Source: Mesonia mobilis DSM 19841 (GTDB lineage Bacteria; Bacteroidota; Bacteroidia; Flavobacteriales; Flavobacteriaceae). From it: 64,000 bases of DNA. A program made the translations under genes and the position numbers. The DNA lies in contig NZ_AUHX01000005.1 of the NCBI RefSeq assembly GCF_000423405.1, positions 62,001 to 126,000 on the forward strand, given 5' to 3'. The notes beneath the pieces are model-generated. The model ran no database searches and was not told the DNA's origin. It was given only the letters and a program-made list of their open reading frames with translations. Positions 8,591 through 16,899 of the stretch are shown here, one piece after another (the first letter of the stretch is position 1; every line of letters starts with the position of its first letter).

Positions 8591-9442
8591 ATGACAAAAT
8601 CATTAAATCCTCTATTAACCTTCTTATTTTTATTTATTCTAACTCATCAATTAACAGCTCAAGAAGAGTTTTACTTTGATGAAGCCTCTAACCAAATTAA
8701 TAAAGCTGAATTTGAAAAAAAATGTAATTCTAACTATATATACAAATGTATATCTTATCCTACAGACACTTTAGTTGTAAATAAAGTTTTTTTTAAGTAT
8801 CAATTTGGCAAACTGAATGTTGAGGAATTTCAACAAATTCGAAAATTACTTATAAAAGACGGTGAATATAAAATTGGAGAAAATGATATCATCATAATTA
8901 AAAAAATTGATAGTTTATGGAATTACAATAGAGAGGTTAAACTTCATAAAATTCACGAAAAAAAATATAAAGAATATAAGGCTATAAATGATAGTTTAGG
9001 CTATGAAAAACACCATTTTCACGAACATGACTTCAATAAAGAAATTTTTGAAAAAAATTTGAATTCTTGGATTAAACAAAACCAAAAATGTATTGATAAG
9101 TTTGAACGAAAATTTAATACAAAAGTAATTTTTTTACATGAAGATAATATAAATTTTGAAAATGTTTATGACGATTTTTCTTGGGTTAAAGATAGAGGTG
9201 TTATTAAACGATTATTTTTTAAAAGTAATAACGTACATGATTTACTAATTATAAAACCCGATGGAGAATATTTTTTATCTGGATCACATTTTATAGATAG
9301 ATATTTAAAAAAACTACTTAGTCATAAAGATTGGAGTAAATTTAAAGAAGATTTTCAAAAATCTTTAGATCCCAAAAATCCCGACGGCAAAGGAATATTC
9401 AAAAGAGATAAGAGTTATTATCATAAAAAGCACTGTTTCTAA
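8591..9442 (+). CDS. Exported protein of unknown function, AT-rich
   Basis: I do not recognise this 283-residue protein. It starts with a clear Sec signal peptide (MTKSLNPLLTFLFLFILTHQ, cut after LTAQ near residue 24). The mature part is very rich in Lys, Phe, Asn, Tyr and Ile, with a His-rich patch (YEKHHFHEHDF near 140) and a lone Cys at residue 282, next to the end. No lipobox or membrane helix follows the signal. The DNA is visibly more AT-rich than its neighbours, with long A runs, which suggests either an unconstrained young gene or lateral acquisition. Its stop overlaps the rlmH start (TAATG), so the two are probably co-transcribed. Confidence 0.75.
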   Translation: MTKSLNPLLTFLFLFILTHQLTAQEEFYFDEASNQINKAEFEKKCNSNYIYKCISYPTDTLVVNKVFFKYQFGKLNVEEFQQIRKLLIKDGEYKIGENDIIIIKKIDSLWNYNREVKLHKIHEKKYKEYKAINDSLGYEKHHFHEHDFNKEIFEKNLNSWIKQNQKCIDKFERKFNTKVIFLHEDNINFENVYDDFSWVKDRGVIKRLFFKSNNVHDLLIIKPDGEYFLSGSHFIDRYLKKLLSHKDWSKFKEDFQKSLDPKNPDGKGIFKRDKSYYHKKHCF

Positions 9443-9915
9443 TGACCATCAAATTACTCGCTGTAGGCAAAACCGACGATAAAGACCTTCAAAAACTTAT
9501 AGACCAATATGTTAAACGCTTAAAACACTATGGTAAGTTTAAAATTGAAATTATTCCGGATATAAAAAAGTCGAAAAAAATGGACGAAAACCTTCAGAAA
9601 CAAAAAGAAGGTGAACTTATTTTAGCTAAAACACAAGCTTCAGACATTTTGGTTTTATTAGATGAAAATGGTAAAAATTTCTCTTCGGTAGGTTTTTCTA
9701 CTTGGTTGCAAAAACAGATGAATACCGGTATGAAGCAACTTATCTTTGTAATTGGCGGTCCGTATGGTTTTTCAGATGAAGTTTACCAACGTGCTAACCA
9801 GAAAATATCCCTATCTAAAATGACATTTTCTCATCAAATGGTTCGACTATTTTTCACGGAACAAATCTACCGAGCGTTTACCATTTTAAAGAATGAACCT
9901 TACCACCATCAATAA
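9442..9915 (+). CDS. rlmH: 23S rRNA (pseudouridine-1915-N3)-methyltransferase RlmH
   Basis: A 157-residue SPOUT methyltransferase that methylates pseudouridine 1915 in helix 69 of 23S rRNA using SAM. The knot region shows FVIGGPYGFS (102-111), and the C-terminus is LSKMTFSHQMVRLFFTEQIYRAFTI with the final YHH motif that is near-invariant in the family. The length is typical. The start codon overlaps the stop of the preceding orphan gene by one base. Confidence 0.97.
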   Translation: MTIKLLAVGKTDDKDLQKLIDQYVKRLKHYGKFKIEIIPDIKKSKKMDENLQKQKEGELILAKTQASDILVLLDENGKNFSSVGFSTWLQKQMNTGMKQLIFVIGGPYGFSDEVYQRANQKISLSKMTFSHQMVRLFFTEQIYRAFTILKNEPYHHQ

Positions 9916-9977
9916 TTTATGAAAGTTCTTCTCGCTACAAGAAAACTTTTATAAATTTCAATCTTAAAAATTAACCT

Positions 9978-10550
9978 ATGAAATTAGTCTTTGCCACTCA
10001 CAATAAAAATAAGTTTAAAGAAATTGAAAGCTTATTGCCCAATTACATTCAGTTACTTTCGCTAGACGATATTGGTTGCACCGAAGATATTGAAGAAACC
10101 GGAACCACAATCGACGAAAATGCGATCATCAAAGCAAAATATGTAAAGCTTAATTACGATTACGATTGTTTTGCCGACGATACCGGTTTAGAAGTAGATG
10201 AATTAGGTGGCGAGCCCGGAGTTTACTCTGCACGTTATGCGGGTGAAGAAAAAGATAGCGATGCTAATATGAATAAACTTCTTAAAAACCTCGAAGGAAA
10301 AGAAAACAGAAGAGCTCGTTTTAAAACCGTGATCGCACTAACGCTAAATGGTAAAGAAACCTTATTTACCGGTATCTGCGAAGGTAATATTATTGAAAAG
10401 AAAAAAGGCGACGAAGGTTTTGGTTACGACCCCATTTTTCAGCCAGATGGTTATGAGCAAACTTTTGCACAAATGAGCCTTTCAGAAAAAAGTACGATTA
10501 GTCATCGTGCACGTGCATTTACCCAACTCACTGATTATCTTTCAGAATAA
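9978..10550 (+). CDS. XTP/dITP pyrophosphatase (RdgB/HAM1 family)
   Basis: A 190-residue housecleaning NTPase that hydrolyses deaminated purine nucleotides (ITP, dITP, XTP) to monophosphates. Motifs: substrate-binding ATHNKNKFKEI (6-16), catalytic FADDTGLEVDELGGEPGVYSARYAG (65-89), GFGYDPIF and the C-terminal SHRARA. The length is normal for the family. It lies 62 nt after rlmH and may share its transcript. Confidence 0.96.
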   Translation: MKLVFATHNKNKFKEIESLLPNYIQLLSLDDIGCTEDIEETGTTIDENAIIKAKYVKLNYDYDCFADDTGLEVDELGGEPGVYSARYAGEEKDSDANMNKLLKNLEGKENRRARFKTVIALTLNGKETLFTGICEGNIIEKKKGDEGFGYDPIFQPDGYEQTFAQMSLSEKSTISHRARAFTQLTDYLSE

Positions 10551-10597
10551 AAAAATTAATACTTAAGTATTTATCGCATAAGCTGTAAAGGATTGAT

Positions 10598-10605
10598 TAC
10601 CTTTG
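10598..10605 (+). promoter_or_regulatory. -7 promoter element of the DEAD-box helicase gene
   Basis: TACCTTTG matches the Bacteroidetes -7 consensus TAnnTTTG, though no TTG lies at the ideal distance upstream. It predicts transcription starting near 10612. That puts an upstream in-frame ATG at 10593 outside the message and supports the ATG at 10626 as the real start. Confidence 0.55.
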
Positions 10606-10625
10606 CAGCTTATTTTATTTTTAAT

Positions 10626-12413
10626 ATGAACAAATTTGAACAATTAGGCTTACAAGCCGAAATCGTGAATGCCGTAAATGATATGGGGTTTGAAGCTCCT
10701 AGTGAAGTACAAGCGCAAGCGATACCTATTTTATTGGACCAAGAGACAGATCTTGTTGCCTTGGCCCAAACCGGAACCGGAAAAACCGCTGCTTTTGGTT
10801 TTCCGTTAATCCAAAAGATTAATGTTGATAGTAAACAAACACAAGGTTTAATCTTATCTCCTACCCGAGAACTTTGTTTACAAATTGCAAACGAACTTAA
10901 AAACTATTCTAAATACTTAAAGCAGTTAAATGTAGTAGCCATTTATGGTGGTGCAAGTATTTCTGAACAAGAAAAGCAAATAAAAAGAGGAGCGCAGATT
11001 ATTGTAGCAACTCCCGGCCGTATGAAAGATATGGTCGGCCGCAGAATGATCGATATTTCTGAAATTGATTATTGTGTGTTAGATGAAGCCGATGAAATGT
11101 TGAATATGGGCTTCTACGAAGACATTACCGATATTTTATCGCACACGCCAAAAGAAAAGAAAACTTGGTTGTTTAGTGCTACGATGCCTAAAGAAGTGGC
11201 AAGTATCGCTAAAAAGTTTATGTCGAACCCTGTAGAAATTACAGTTGGTTCTAAAAATGAAGGTTCTAAAAACGTTTCTCACGAATACTATATTAGTCCC
11301 GGGAGAGATCGTTATCAAGCTTTAAAACGTTTAGCAGATGCTAATCCAGATATTTTCTCGGTTATTTTCTGTAGAACAAAACGTGATACACAAAAGGTTG
11401 CTGAAAAATTAATTGAAGATGGTTACAGCGCAGCTGCAATTCACGGAGATTTGAGCCAGAACCAACGTGATTTGGTAATGAAGAGTTTTAGATCTCGCCA
11501 AATACAAATGTTGGTCGCTACAGATGTTGCGGCCCGTGGTATCGATGTAGATGATATTACACACGTAATTAACTACCAATTACCAGACGAAATTGAAACA
11601 TATACGCACCGAAGCGGTCGTACCGGTCGTGCAGGAAAAAGTGGAGTTTCGATGGTGATCGTTTCTAAAAGCGAGGTTAGAAAAATTCGTAGTATCGAGA
11701 AGATCATTAAACAATCTTTCGAGCAGAAAGATATTCCGAGCGGAGAAGAGATCTGCCAAGTGCAACTTTTTCATTTAGCAAACGATATTAAAGAAACTAA
11801 AATTAATCACGAGATCGATCAATTTCTTCCGCAGTTAGAAGAAATTCTAGAAGATTTTAGTAAAGAAGAATTAATTAAAAAATTCTTCTCGGTTGAGTTT
11901 ACACGTTTCTTCAACTACTACAAAGATGCTACAGATCTTAATGCCAAAGCACAGAACGATAGTTTTGATGATGGTGGTAATTCTACTCGCTATTTTATAA
12001 ATGTAGGAGCAAAAGATGGTTTTGATTGGATGTCGTTAAAAGACTTCTTAAAAGAACATTTAGACTTAGGTAGAGACGGTGTTTCTAGAGTAGATGTAAA
12101 AGATAGTTTCTCGTTCTTCAACACAGATACTAGCGAACGTGAAAAAGTATTAGCTGCTTTTGAAAATTATCAGCACGATGGTCGGTCTATAAATGTAGAG
12201 ATTACTAAAAATAGTGATGGTAGAAGTCGCGGTCGTGGCAGAAAACGCGGTGGCGGTAATAAAGGCGGTGGTCGCAGAAGTAAAGCTTTTTCTAATAAAA
12301 ATTCTGGTGGCGGTAGAAGATCATCTCGAAGAAGTAGCTCAGATAATAGCAGCGGTGGAAGAAGATCGAACATCAAAAGCTCTATTAACCGTAGAAAAAA
12401 GAAAAAATCTTAA
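10626..12413 (+). CDS. DEAD-box RNA helicase (DeaD/DbpA-like)
   Basis: A 595-residue RNA helicase. I chose the ATG at 10626 (MNKFEQLGL) over 10593, because the promoter lies between them and the Q-motif region starts here. Motifs: Walker A AQTGTGKTA (47-55), PTREL, DEAD (153-156), SAT (184-186), RGID and HRSGRTGR (328-335). A DbpA-type RNA-binding domain follows at about 455-530. The C-terminal tail (about 535-595) is an Arg/Gly/Ser/Lys-rich low-complexity region likely to bind RNA loosely. The likely role is in ribosome assembly or cold-stress RNA remodelling. It is probably monocistronic. Confidence 0.94.
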   Translation: MNKFEQLGLQAEIVNAVNDMGFEAPSEVQAQAIPILLDQETDLVALAQTGTGKTAAFGFPLIQKINVDSKQTQGLILSPTRELCLQIANELKNYSKYLKQLNVVAIYGGASISEQEKQIKRGAQIIVATPGRMKDMVGRRMIDISEIDYCVLDEADEMLNMGFYEDITDILSHTPKEKKTWLFSATMPKEVASIAKKFMSNPVEITVGSKNEGSKNVSHEYYISPGRDRYQALKRLADANPDIFSVIFCRTKRDTQKVAEKLIEDGYSAAAIHGDLSQNQRDLVMKSFRSRQIQMLVATDVAARGIDVDDITHVINYQLPDEIETYTHRSGRTGRAGKSGVSMVIVSKSEVRKIRSIEKIIKQSFEQKDIPSGEEICQVQLFHLANDIKETKINHEIDQFLPQLEEILEDFSKEELIKKFFSVEFTRFFNYYKDATDLNAKAQNDSFDDGGNSTRYFINVGAKDGFDWMSLKDFLKEHLDLGRDGVSRVDVKDSFSFFNTDTSEREKVLAAFENYQHDGRSINVEITKNSDGRSRGRGRKRGGGNKGGGRRSKAFSNKNSGGGRRSSRRSSSDNSSGGRRSNIKSSINRRKKKKS

Positions 12414-12486
12414 AATTGGTGTAATTTTTGAAAATTAGTTAGGTCTTTTGATTAAATAATTTTTATTTTCCTTTTTCAAGAATTTA

Positions 12487-13263
12487 ATGATGCAAAAAAT
12501 TTTCTTCTATACCCTATTTTTATGTTTCGGTTTTGCCACTTTTGGTCAAGAAACAGATTCTACTTTATATGTAAAGGGTAGAGTTTTAAATGCCGCAGAC
12601 GATCTGCCATTAGAAGATGTAAACATCGTTAACCTTAACGAAGTTATTGGTACAGTTACCAACGATAAGGGAGAATTTAAAATTAAAGCAGCCATTAACG
12701 ATACGTTGTTCTTCTCTTACCTCGGCTACAAATCGATCGAGGTAAGAGTAACCAACGACTGGAAGAAGTTTGGTGAAGTAAAAATTAAAATGACCGAGAT
12801 CGGTATTGCTTTAGAAGAAGTAACCGTAAAACCATTAAAACTTACCGGTTACCTAGAGATCGACGCCAAAAACATCCCTATATACGAGAATAATCGTTAC
12901 AGTATTTCAGGACTTAATTATGGTTATGAAGCCGGTGACAGCCAACCCGGAGCTTTTACCCGAGCGATGGAATCTATTTTTAATCCGGTTGATTTTCTCT
13001 ACAATGTCTTTGGTAAAAAACCAAAACAAATGCGCAAACTGCGCAAAATGAAAGAAGATGATGAAATTAGAAATCTTCTCGCAAAAAAATTCAACCGAGA
13101 GACTTTAGCGGCTTTATTACAAGTTACCCGTGTAGATATTGATGAAATTTTGCGCAACTGTAACTATTCAGAAAGTTTTATAAAATCTGCAAACGATCTT
13201 CAAATACTTGATGCGATTAGCGGCTGTTACGAAGAGTATCGAGTTTTAAAGAAGAAAAATTAA
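12487..13263 (+). CDS. Exported carboxypeptidase-regulatory-like (beta-sandwich) protein
   Basis: A 258-residue protein with a signal peptide (about 1-21, ending FGQ). Residues about 27-105 form a CarboxypepD-regulatory-like domain of the kind found at the start of SusC proteins (VKGRVLNAADDLPLEDVNIVN, then TVTNDKGEFKIKA and SYLGYKSIEVRV). No TonB receptor plug or barrel follows; instead there is a charged helical C-terminal part of unknown role. Stand-alone versions are common in Bacteroidetes and their function is unknown. ATGs at 12487 and 12490 are equally possible. Confidence 0.82.
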   Translation: MMQKIFFYTLFLCFGFATFGQETDSTLYVKGRVLNAADDLPLEDVNIVNLNEVIGTVTNDKGEFKIKAAINDTLFFSYLGYKSIEVRVTNDWKKFGEVKIKMTEIGIALEEVTVKPLKLTGYLEIDAKNIPIYENNRYSISGLNYGYEAGDSQPGAFTRAMESIFNPVDFLYNVFGKKPKQMRKLRKMKEDDEIRNLLAKKFNRETLAALLQVTRVDIDEILRNCNYSESFIKSANDLQILDAISGCYEEYRVLKKKN

Positions 13264-13309
13264 ATTTCGGTATAAACTTTGAGCCCTTCATTATAAAAAA
13301 AGTAACGTA

Positions 13310-14173
13310 ATGAAAAAGTTGAGTTTAATTCTATTATTTTTCCTTTCAACCTTAACCTACGCTCAAGAAAATACGCTTAAAACTTTAGCGCACTTACCCG
13401 AACATTTACAAGAAATTAGCGGAATTGAGATTTTAGAAGGTTCTCCCCTAATTTGGGCTATTAATGATTCCGGAAATTCTAGTGTGGTTTACGGCTTTAC
13501 TACTGACGGAGAAATTGTAAAAGAAGTTGAAATTGAAGACGTGCATAATATCGATTGGGAAGATCTGGCCATCGATAAGAAAGGAACTTTATACATAGGT
13601 GATTTTGGTAATAATGAGAGTGATCGTGAAGATCTAGCCATTTACATTGTAAAAGATTTCTTAGATCAAGGGGAAAAAGCTCAAGCAGAAAAAATAGAAT
13701 TCTCTTTTGAAGACCAAGAGAATTTTCCTGCAAAAAAAGATAATAGAAATTTTGGTTCAGAAGCATTTATGTATAAAGACGGCAATTTATACTTATTTAC
13801 AAAAAACAGAAGTAAAAACCCCGATGGTACTGTAAATTTATATCAAATTCCTGCTAAAGCCGGTAAATACAAAGCAAAGAAAATTGGTAGTTATCAAACT
13901 TGTGATTCCGGTAGTCACGAATGCTGGATCACTGCGGCAAGCATTTCTGAAGATGAAAAAAGCATCGTCTTACTTAGCGAAAAATATGTTTGGAAGTTAA
14001 CCGATTTTACGACTAACAATTTCTTCAACGGAAAAATTGCGCAGTACGAATTACCCGGAAAATCTACTCAGAAAGAAAGTATTTGTTTTAAGGATAAAAA
14101 CACGGTTTACATTGCAGATGAGCAAGAAAGTAAGAAAAAAGGAAGAAATCTTTATGAGTTTTCTTTAAAGTAA
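13310..14173 (+). CDS. Exported beta-propeller-like protein of unknown function
   Basis: A 287-residue protein with a signal peptide (MKKLSLILLFFLSTLTYAQ). The mature part has repeated blade-like segments: ISGIEILEGSPLIWAINDSGN, WEDLAIDKKGTLYIGDFGNN, SEAFMYKDGNLYLFTKNR, ITAASISEDEKSIVLLSEKYVWKL and SICFKDKNTVYIADEQ. This pattern suggests an SdiA-regulated/NHL-like propeller that may bind ligand or metal, but I cannot name a specific family. It ends inside the 3' end of the converging trmH gene (22-base overlap). Confidence 0.75.
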   Translation: MKKLSLILLFFLSTLTYAQENTLKTLAHLPEHLQEISGIEILEGSPLIWAINDSGNSSVVYGFTTDGEIVKEVEIEDVHNIDWEDLAIDKKGTLYIGDFGNNESDREDLAIYIVKDFLDQGEKAQAEKIEFSFEDQENFPAKKDNRNFGSEAFMYKDGNLYLFTKNRSKNPDGTVNLYQIPAKAGKYKAKKIGSYQTCDSGSHECWITAASISEDEKSIVLLSEKYVWKLTDFTTNNFFNGKIAQYELPGKSTQKESICFKDKNTVYIADEQESKKKGRNLYEFSLK

Positions 14174-14811
14174 CGTTCAATTATTTGGTCGCTACTTTTT
14201 ATACAACTGGTCGCCCAATTCATCCTGGTATCAAATCTTTCATCATCAGATAAGCGCCAATCAATTTCACTTCGTTTAAGTCGAGAGGTTAGATTTTGAA
14301 GAATGATCGCTGCGGAAACCGAAATATTCAAACTTTCTGTAAAACCAACCATAGGTATTTTAAGAAATCCGTCTGCTCTTTGCATCAACTCATCGCTAAG
14401 ACCTTGTTTTTCTGTTCCGAAGAAAATAGCAGAAGGTCGAGAAATATCAAAATCATCAAGCAAACAAGCATCATTATGCGGAGTTGTCGCTATAATTTGG
14501 TAACCTTTTTCTTTCAAGCTATTTACAGAATCTTCTACGGTGTGGTAACGATTTACATTTACCCACTTTTGCGCACCCATTGCAATTTCACGATCGATCT
14601 TACGTACATTTCTTTCTTCGGTAATATGCACATTTTGCACACCAAAAACATCACAACTTCTAATCACCGCGCTTGTATTATGAAGTTGATAAACATCTTC
14701 TGTCGCAACGGTAAAATGATTTGTTCTCTCTGCTAATACTTTATCAAATAAAGCTATTCTTCTGGGAGTTAAATAACTTTCTAAATACGTTAAAAGTGCT
14801 TGATCTCTCAT
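14152..14811 (-). CDS. trmH: tRNA (guanosine(18)-2'-O)-methyltransferase
   Basis: A 219-residue SPOUT-class RNA 2'-O-methyltransferase. SpoU motifs: HNTSAVIRSCDVFGVQNVHI near the start, FFGTEKQGLSDELM in the middle and IPMVGFTESLNISVSAAIIL near the C-terminus. The C-terminal charged extension fits the TrmH branch, which methylates G18 in the tRNA D-loop. I chose the ATG at 14811 (MRDQALLTYLE) because the upstream in-frame ATG at 14838 lies in the loop of a terminator hairpin. The 3' end overlaps the converging gene by 22 bases. Confidence 0.9.
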   Translation of the reverse strand: MRDQALLTYLESYLTPRRIALFDKVLAERTNHFTVATEDVYQLHNTSAVIRSCDVFGVQNVHITEERNVRKIDREIAMGAQKWVNVNRYHTVEDSVNSLKEKGYQIIATTPHNDACLLDDFDISRPSAIFFGTEKQGLSDELMQRADGFLKIPMVGFTESLNISVSAAIILQNLTSRLKRSEIDWRLSDDERFDTRMNWATSCIKSSDQIIERYFKENS

Positions 14812-14828
14812 AGTGCTAAAAATAAAAA

Positions 14829-14850
14829 AACCCGACAAACATGTCGGGTT
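14829..14850 (-). terminator. Intrinsic terminator after the CHRD lipoprotein gene
   Basis: A perfect 9-bp stem (14829-14837 with 14842-14850) with a 4-nt loop, followed on the minus strand by seven Ts. It lies 25 nt past the stop of the CHRD gene and just before the trmH start, separating the two units. Confidence 0.85.
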
Positions 14851-14874
14851 TCCTCTTAATTATATTTTGGCTAA

Positions 14875-16086
14875 TTATTGAGCGTTTGCACCAATATTAC
14901 CTTGAGCAGCTAAAGTAGCTAAATCTGTTGCACTTGCGTGTACATTTACATAACCGTCATAGTCCATAATGTCACTATACATAAAAGCAGTATCATCATC
15001 AAATTCGCTTACGTTCGTCATACTCATTCCAGTATCTCCATCTACTGGATTAAAACTAAAAGCAATTGCTCCAGAATCTCCTACAGCTCCCATATGTATG
15101 TGTGCAGGATGTTCACCACCAGCCGGTGTATCATCTAACATAATAGTTGCTAAAGCTTCACCGTTCAAACGTTCTTCGAACATTACTGTTCCAGAAATAC
15201 CAGCAATATCAACTTCATTTAAAGTATAGGTAAGTGATTCTCCAGTTAACGCATTTTGACCGATATCTCCTTGAGCTACGATTGTTCCTAAATCGGTAGC
15301 ACTCAAGTGAACATTCACATAACCATCATAATCCATAATATCACTATACATAAAAGCAGTTTCTTCATCGTCTAATTCACTTACGTTGGTCATACTCATT
15401 CCAGTATCTCCGTTTACAGGATTAAACGTAAAAGCGATTGCTCCGCTTTCTGCTGCAGTATTCATATGAATATGTGCAGGGTGCATTCCGCCGGCCGGTG
15501 TACCATTTAACATAATGGTTGCTAAAGCTTCACCATTCATACGTTCTTCGAACATTACTGTTCCAGAAATACCGTCAACAGCTCTTTCATCTAAATCATA
15601 AGAAAGTGATTCTCCGGTTAACGCATTTTGCCCGATATCACCTTGTGCGACAATTGTACCTAATTCTTCTGCGCCTAAATGCACATTAATGTAACCATCA
15701 TAACTTGTTAATTCTTCAAAAGTTACGGCATTACCATTATCATCTGCAGAAACAATAGTTGTACTCATACCGGTACTACCATCTACAGGATCTAAAGAAA
15801 TTGCAATGTCACCACCTTCAGCAGCAGTGTTTTCGTGAATATGTGCCGGATGCATACCACCGTCTGGAGTTCCCATAATATTCAACTCTATAATAGTTGA
15901 ACCATCTTCCTGTTCAACAAAAGTCGCTTCACCAGAAATTGAAGGATCTGCAACCGATCTTAAATCGTAAGTAACGCTTTCTCCTTCAAAAATAGGATTG
16001 TCGAAACTGTCGTCATCATCACTACAACTCATAATAAGTGTAGGAATTGAAATAAAAAGTAAAAGTTTGGATAATTTTTTCATCAT
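14875..16086 (-). CDS. Lipoprotein with three CHRD domains
   Basis: A 403-residue lipoprotein: the signal peptide ends in the lipobox IMSC with Cys21, followed by SDDDDSFD. An acidic stretch directly after the cysteine resembles the Bacteroidetes surface-export signal, so it is probably displayed on the cell surface. Three CHRD domains of about 123 residues follow, each with an HPAHIH motif likely to bind metal (MHPAHIHENTA, MHPAHIHMNTA, EHPAHIHMGAV), and each ending in a 'GYVNVH...LGTIVAQGDIG' type segment. Domains 2 and 3 are far more alike than domain 1. CHRD is named after chordin; the bacterial function is unknown. Confidence 0.92.
   Translation of the reverse strand: MMKKLSKLLLFISIPTLIMSCSDDDDSFDNPIFEGESVTYDLRSVADPSISGEATFVEQEDGSTIIELNIMGTPDGGMHPAHIHENTAAEGGDIAISLDPVDGSTGMSTTIVSADDNGNAVTFEELTSYDGYINVHLGAEELGTIVAQGDIGQNALTGESLSYDLDERAVDGISGTVMFEERMNGEALATIMLNGTPAGGMHPAHIHMNTAAESGAIAFTFNPVNGDTGMSMTNVSELDDEETAFMYSDIMDYDGYVNVHLSATDLGTIVAQGDIGQNALTGESLTYTLNEVDIAGISGTVMFEERLNGEALATIMLDDTPAGGEHPAHIHMGAVGDSGAIAFSFNPVDGDTGMSMTNVSEFDDDTAFMYSDIMDYDGYVNVHASATDLATLAAQGNIGANAQ
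14881..15615. repeat. Tandem intragenic repeat (CHRD domains 2 and 3)
   Basis: Two adjacent units of about 369 bases (boundary near 15244) within the CHRD gene are strongly alike at DNA level. For example, the same tract starts at 14964 and again at 15333, an offset of exactly 369 bases or 123 codons. This points to a fairly recent in-frame duplication. Confidence 0.85.
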
Positions 16087-16200
16087 TTATGCTTATTTTG
16101 ATTATTAGTAATTCAAAGGTTGAATTTTATTTTTTAATAGTAATCTGAACAATTATTAAACATTACATAAAATTTAATTGATTTTGTTAATAATTTAATA

Positions 16201-16884
16201 ATGGAAAACGTTGTAGTATTATCAGGTGCAGGAATTAGCGCCGAAAGCGGAATAAAAACTTTTAGAGATGATAACGGACTTTGGGAAGGTCACGATGTGA
16301 TGGAAGTTGCCTCGCCACAGGGCTGGGAAAATAACCAAGAACTCGTTTTAGATTTTTATAACAAACGTAGAAGACAATTAAAAACAGTAAAACCTAATCC
16401 TGCTCACGAAGCGCTGGTTAAGTTAGAAGAAAAGTATCACGTAAATATCATTACTCAAAACGTAGATGATTTACACGAACGCGCCGGAAGCTCCCAGGTT
16501 ACACATCTTCACGGAGAACTATTTAAAGTTAGAAGTACCTTTAATGAAGATTTAATTCTCGATTGGAAAGACGATTTAAACCTAGGTGATTTCTGTGAAC
16601 ACAATTCTCAATTACGCCCTCACGTTGTTTGGTTTGGAGAGCAAGTACCCATGTTAGAAGTTGCCGTAAGTTTAGTTGAAAAAGCAGATTTACTTATTAT
16701 CGTTGGCACTTCGATGCAAGTTTATCCCGCAGCGAGTTTAATGCATTACGCTCCAGAACATACGCCGGTTTATTTTATAGACCCCAATCCGTCGATCAAT
16801 TCTACTAATAAAATTGAAGTGATTGCCGAGAAAGCTTCTGTCGGTGTAGTTGAATTAGTGGATCGGTTATTGGCAAATAATTAA
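16201..16884 (+). CDS. Sir2-family NAD-dependent protein deacylase (zinc-cysteine-less)
   Basis: A 227-residue sirtuin. NAD-binding GAGISAESGIKTFRD (9-23) and TQNVDDLHERAGS (81-93), the catalytic His in HLHGE, PHVVWFGE and IVGTSMQVYPAA are all present. The residues YNKR (Tyr and Arg three apart, in FYNKRRRQL) match the SIRT5/CobB pocket that accepts succinyl or malonyl lysine, so desuccinylase activity is likely. The four zinc-binding cysteines of most sirtuins are missing: only one Cys lies between HGE and the FGE motif. This short zinc-less form seems usual in Bacteroidetes. The next gene follows after 15 nt. Confidence 0.92.
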   Translation: MENVVVLSGAGISAESGIKTFRDDNGLWEGHDVMEVASPQGWENNQELVLDFYNKRRRQLKTVKPNPAHEALVKLEEKYHVNIITQNVDDLHERAGSSQVTHLHGELFKVRSTFNEDLILDWKDDLNLGDFCEHNSQLRPHVVWFGEQVPMLEVAVSLVEKADLLIIVGTSMQVYPAASLMHYAPEHTPVYFIDPNPSINSTNKIEVIAEKASVGVVELVDRLLANN

Positions 16885-16899
16885 TTATAGTTTAGAATC

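Noticed and set aside
10593-10625. In-frame ATG upstream of the DEAD-box helicase gene
   Set aside because: A -7 promoter element lies at 10598-10605, after this ATG, and the residues encoded before 10626 are hydrophobic and not family-like.
12170-12438. Long open frames on both strands over the 3' end of the helicase gene
   Set aside because: They are shadows of the Arg/Gly/Ser-rich coding tail, with low-complexity Leu/Pro or Val/Ala translations.
14296-14736. 146-codon open frame on the plus strand over trmH
   Set aside because: It is antisense to a well-supported methyltransferase gene and its translation is Cys/Ile/Phe-rich without any motif.
14812-14838. Upstream start for trmH at 14838
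   Set aside because: The ATG lies in the loop of the terminator hairpin of the preceding gene; MRDQALLTYLE at 14811 matches the family start.
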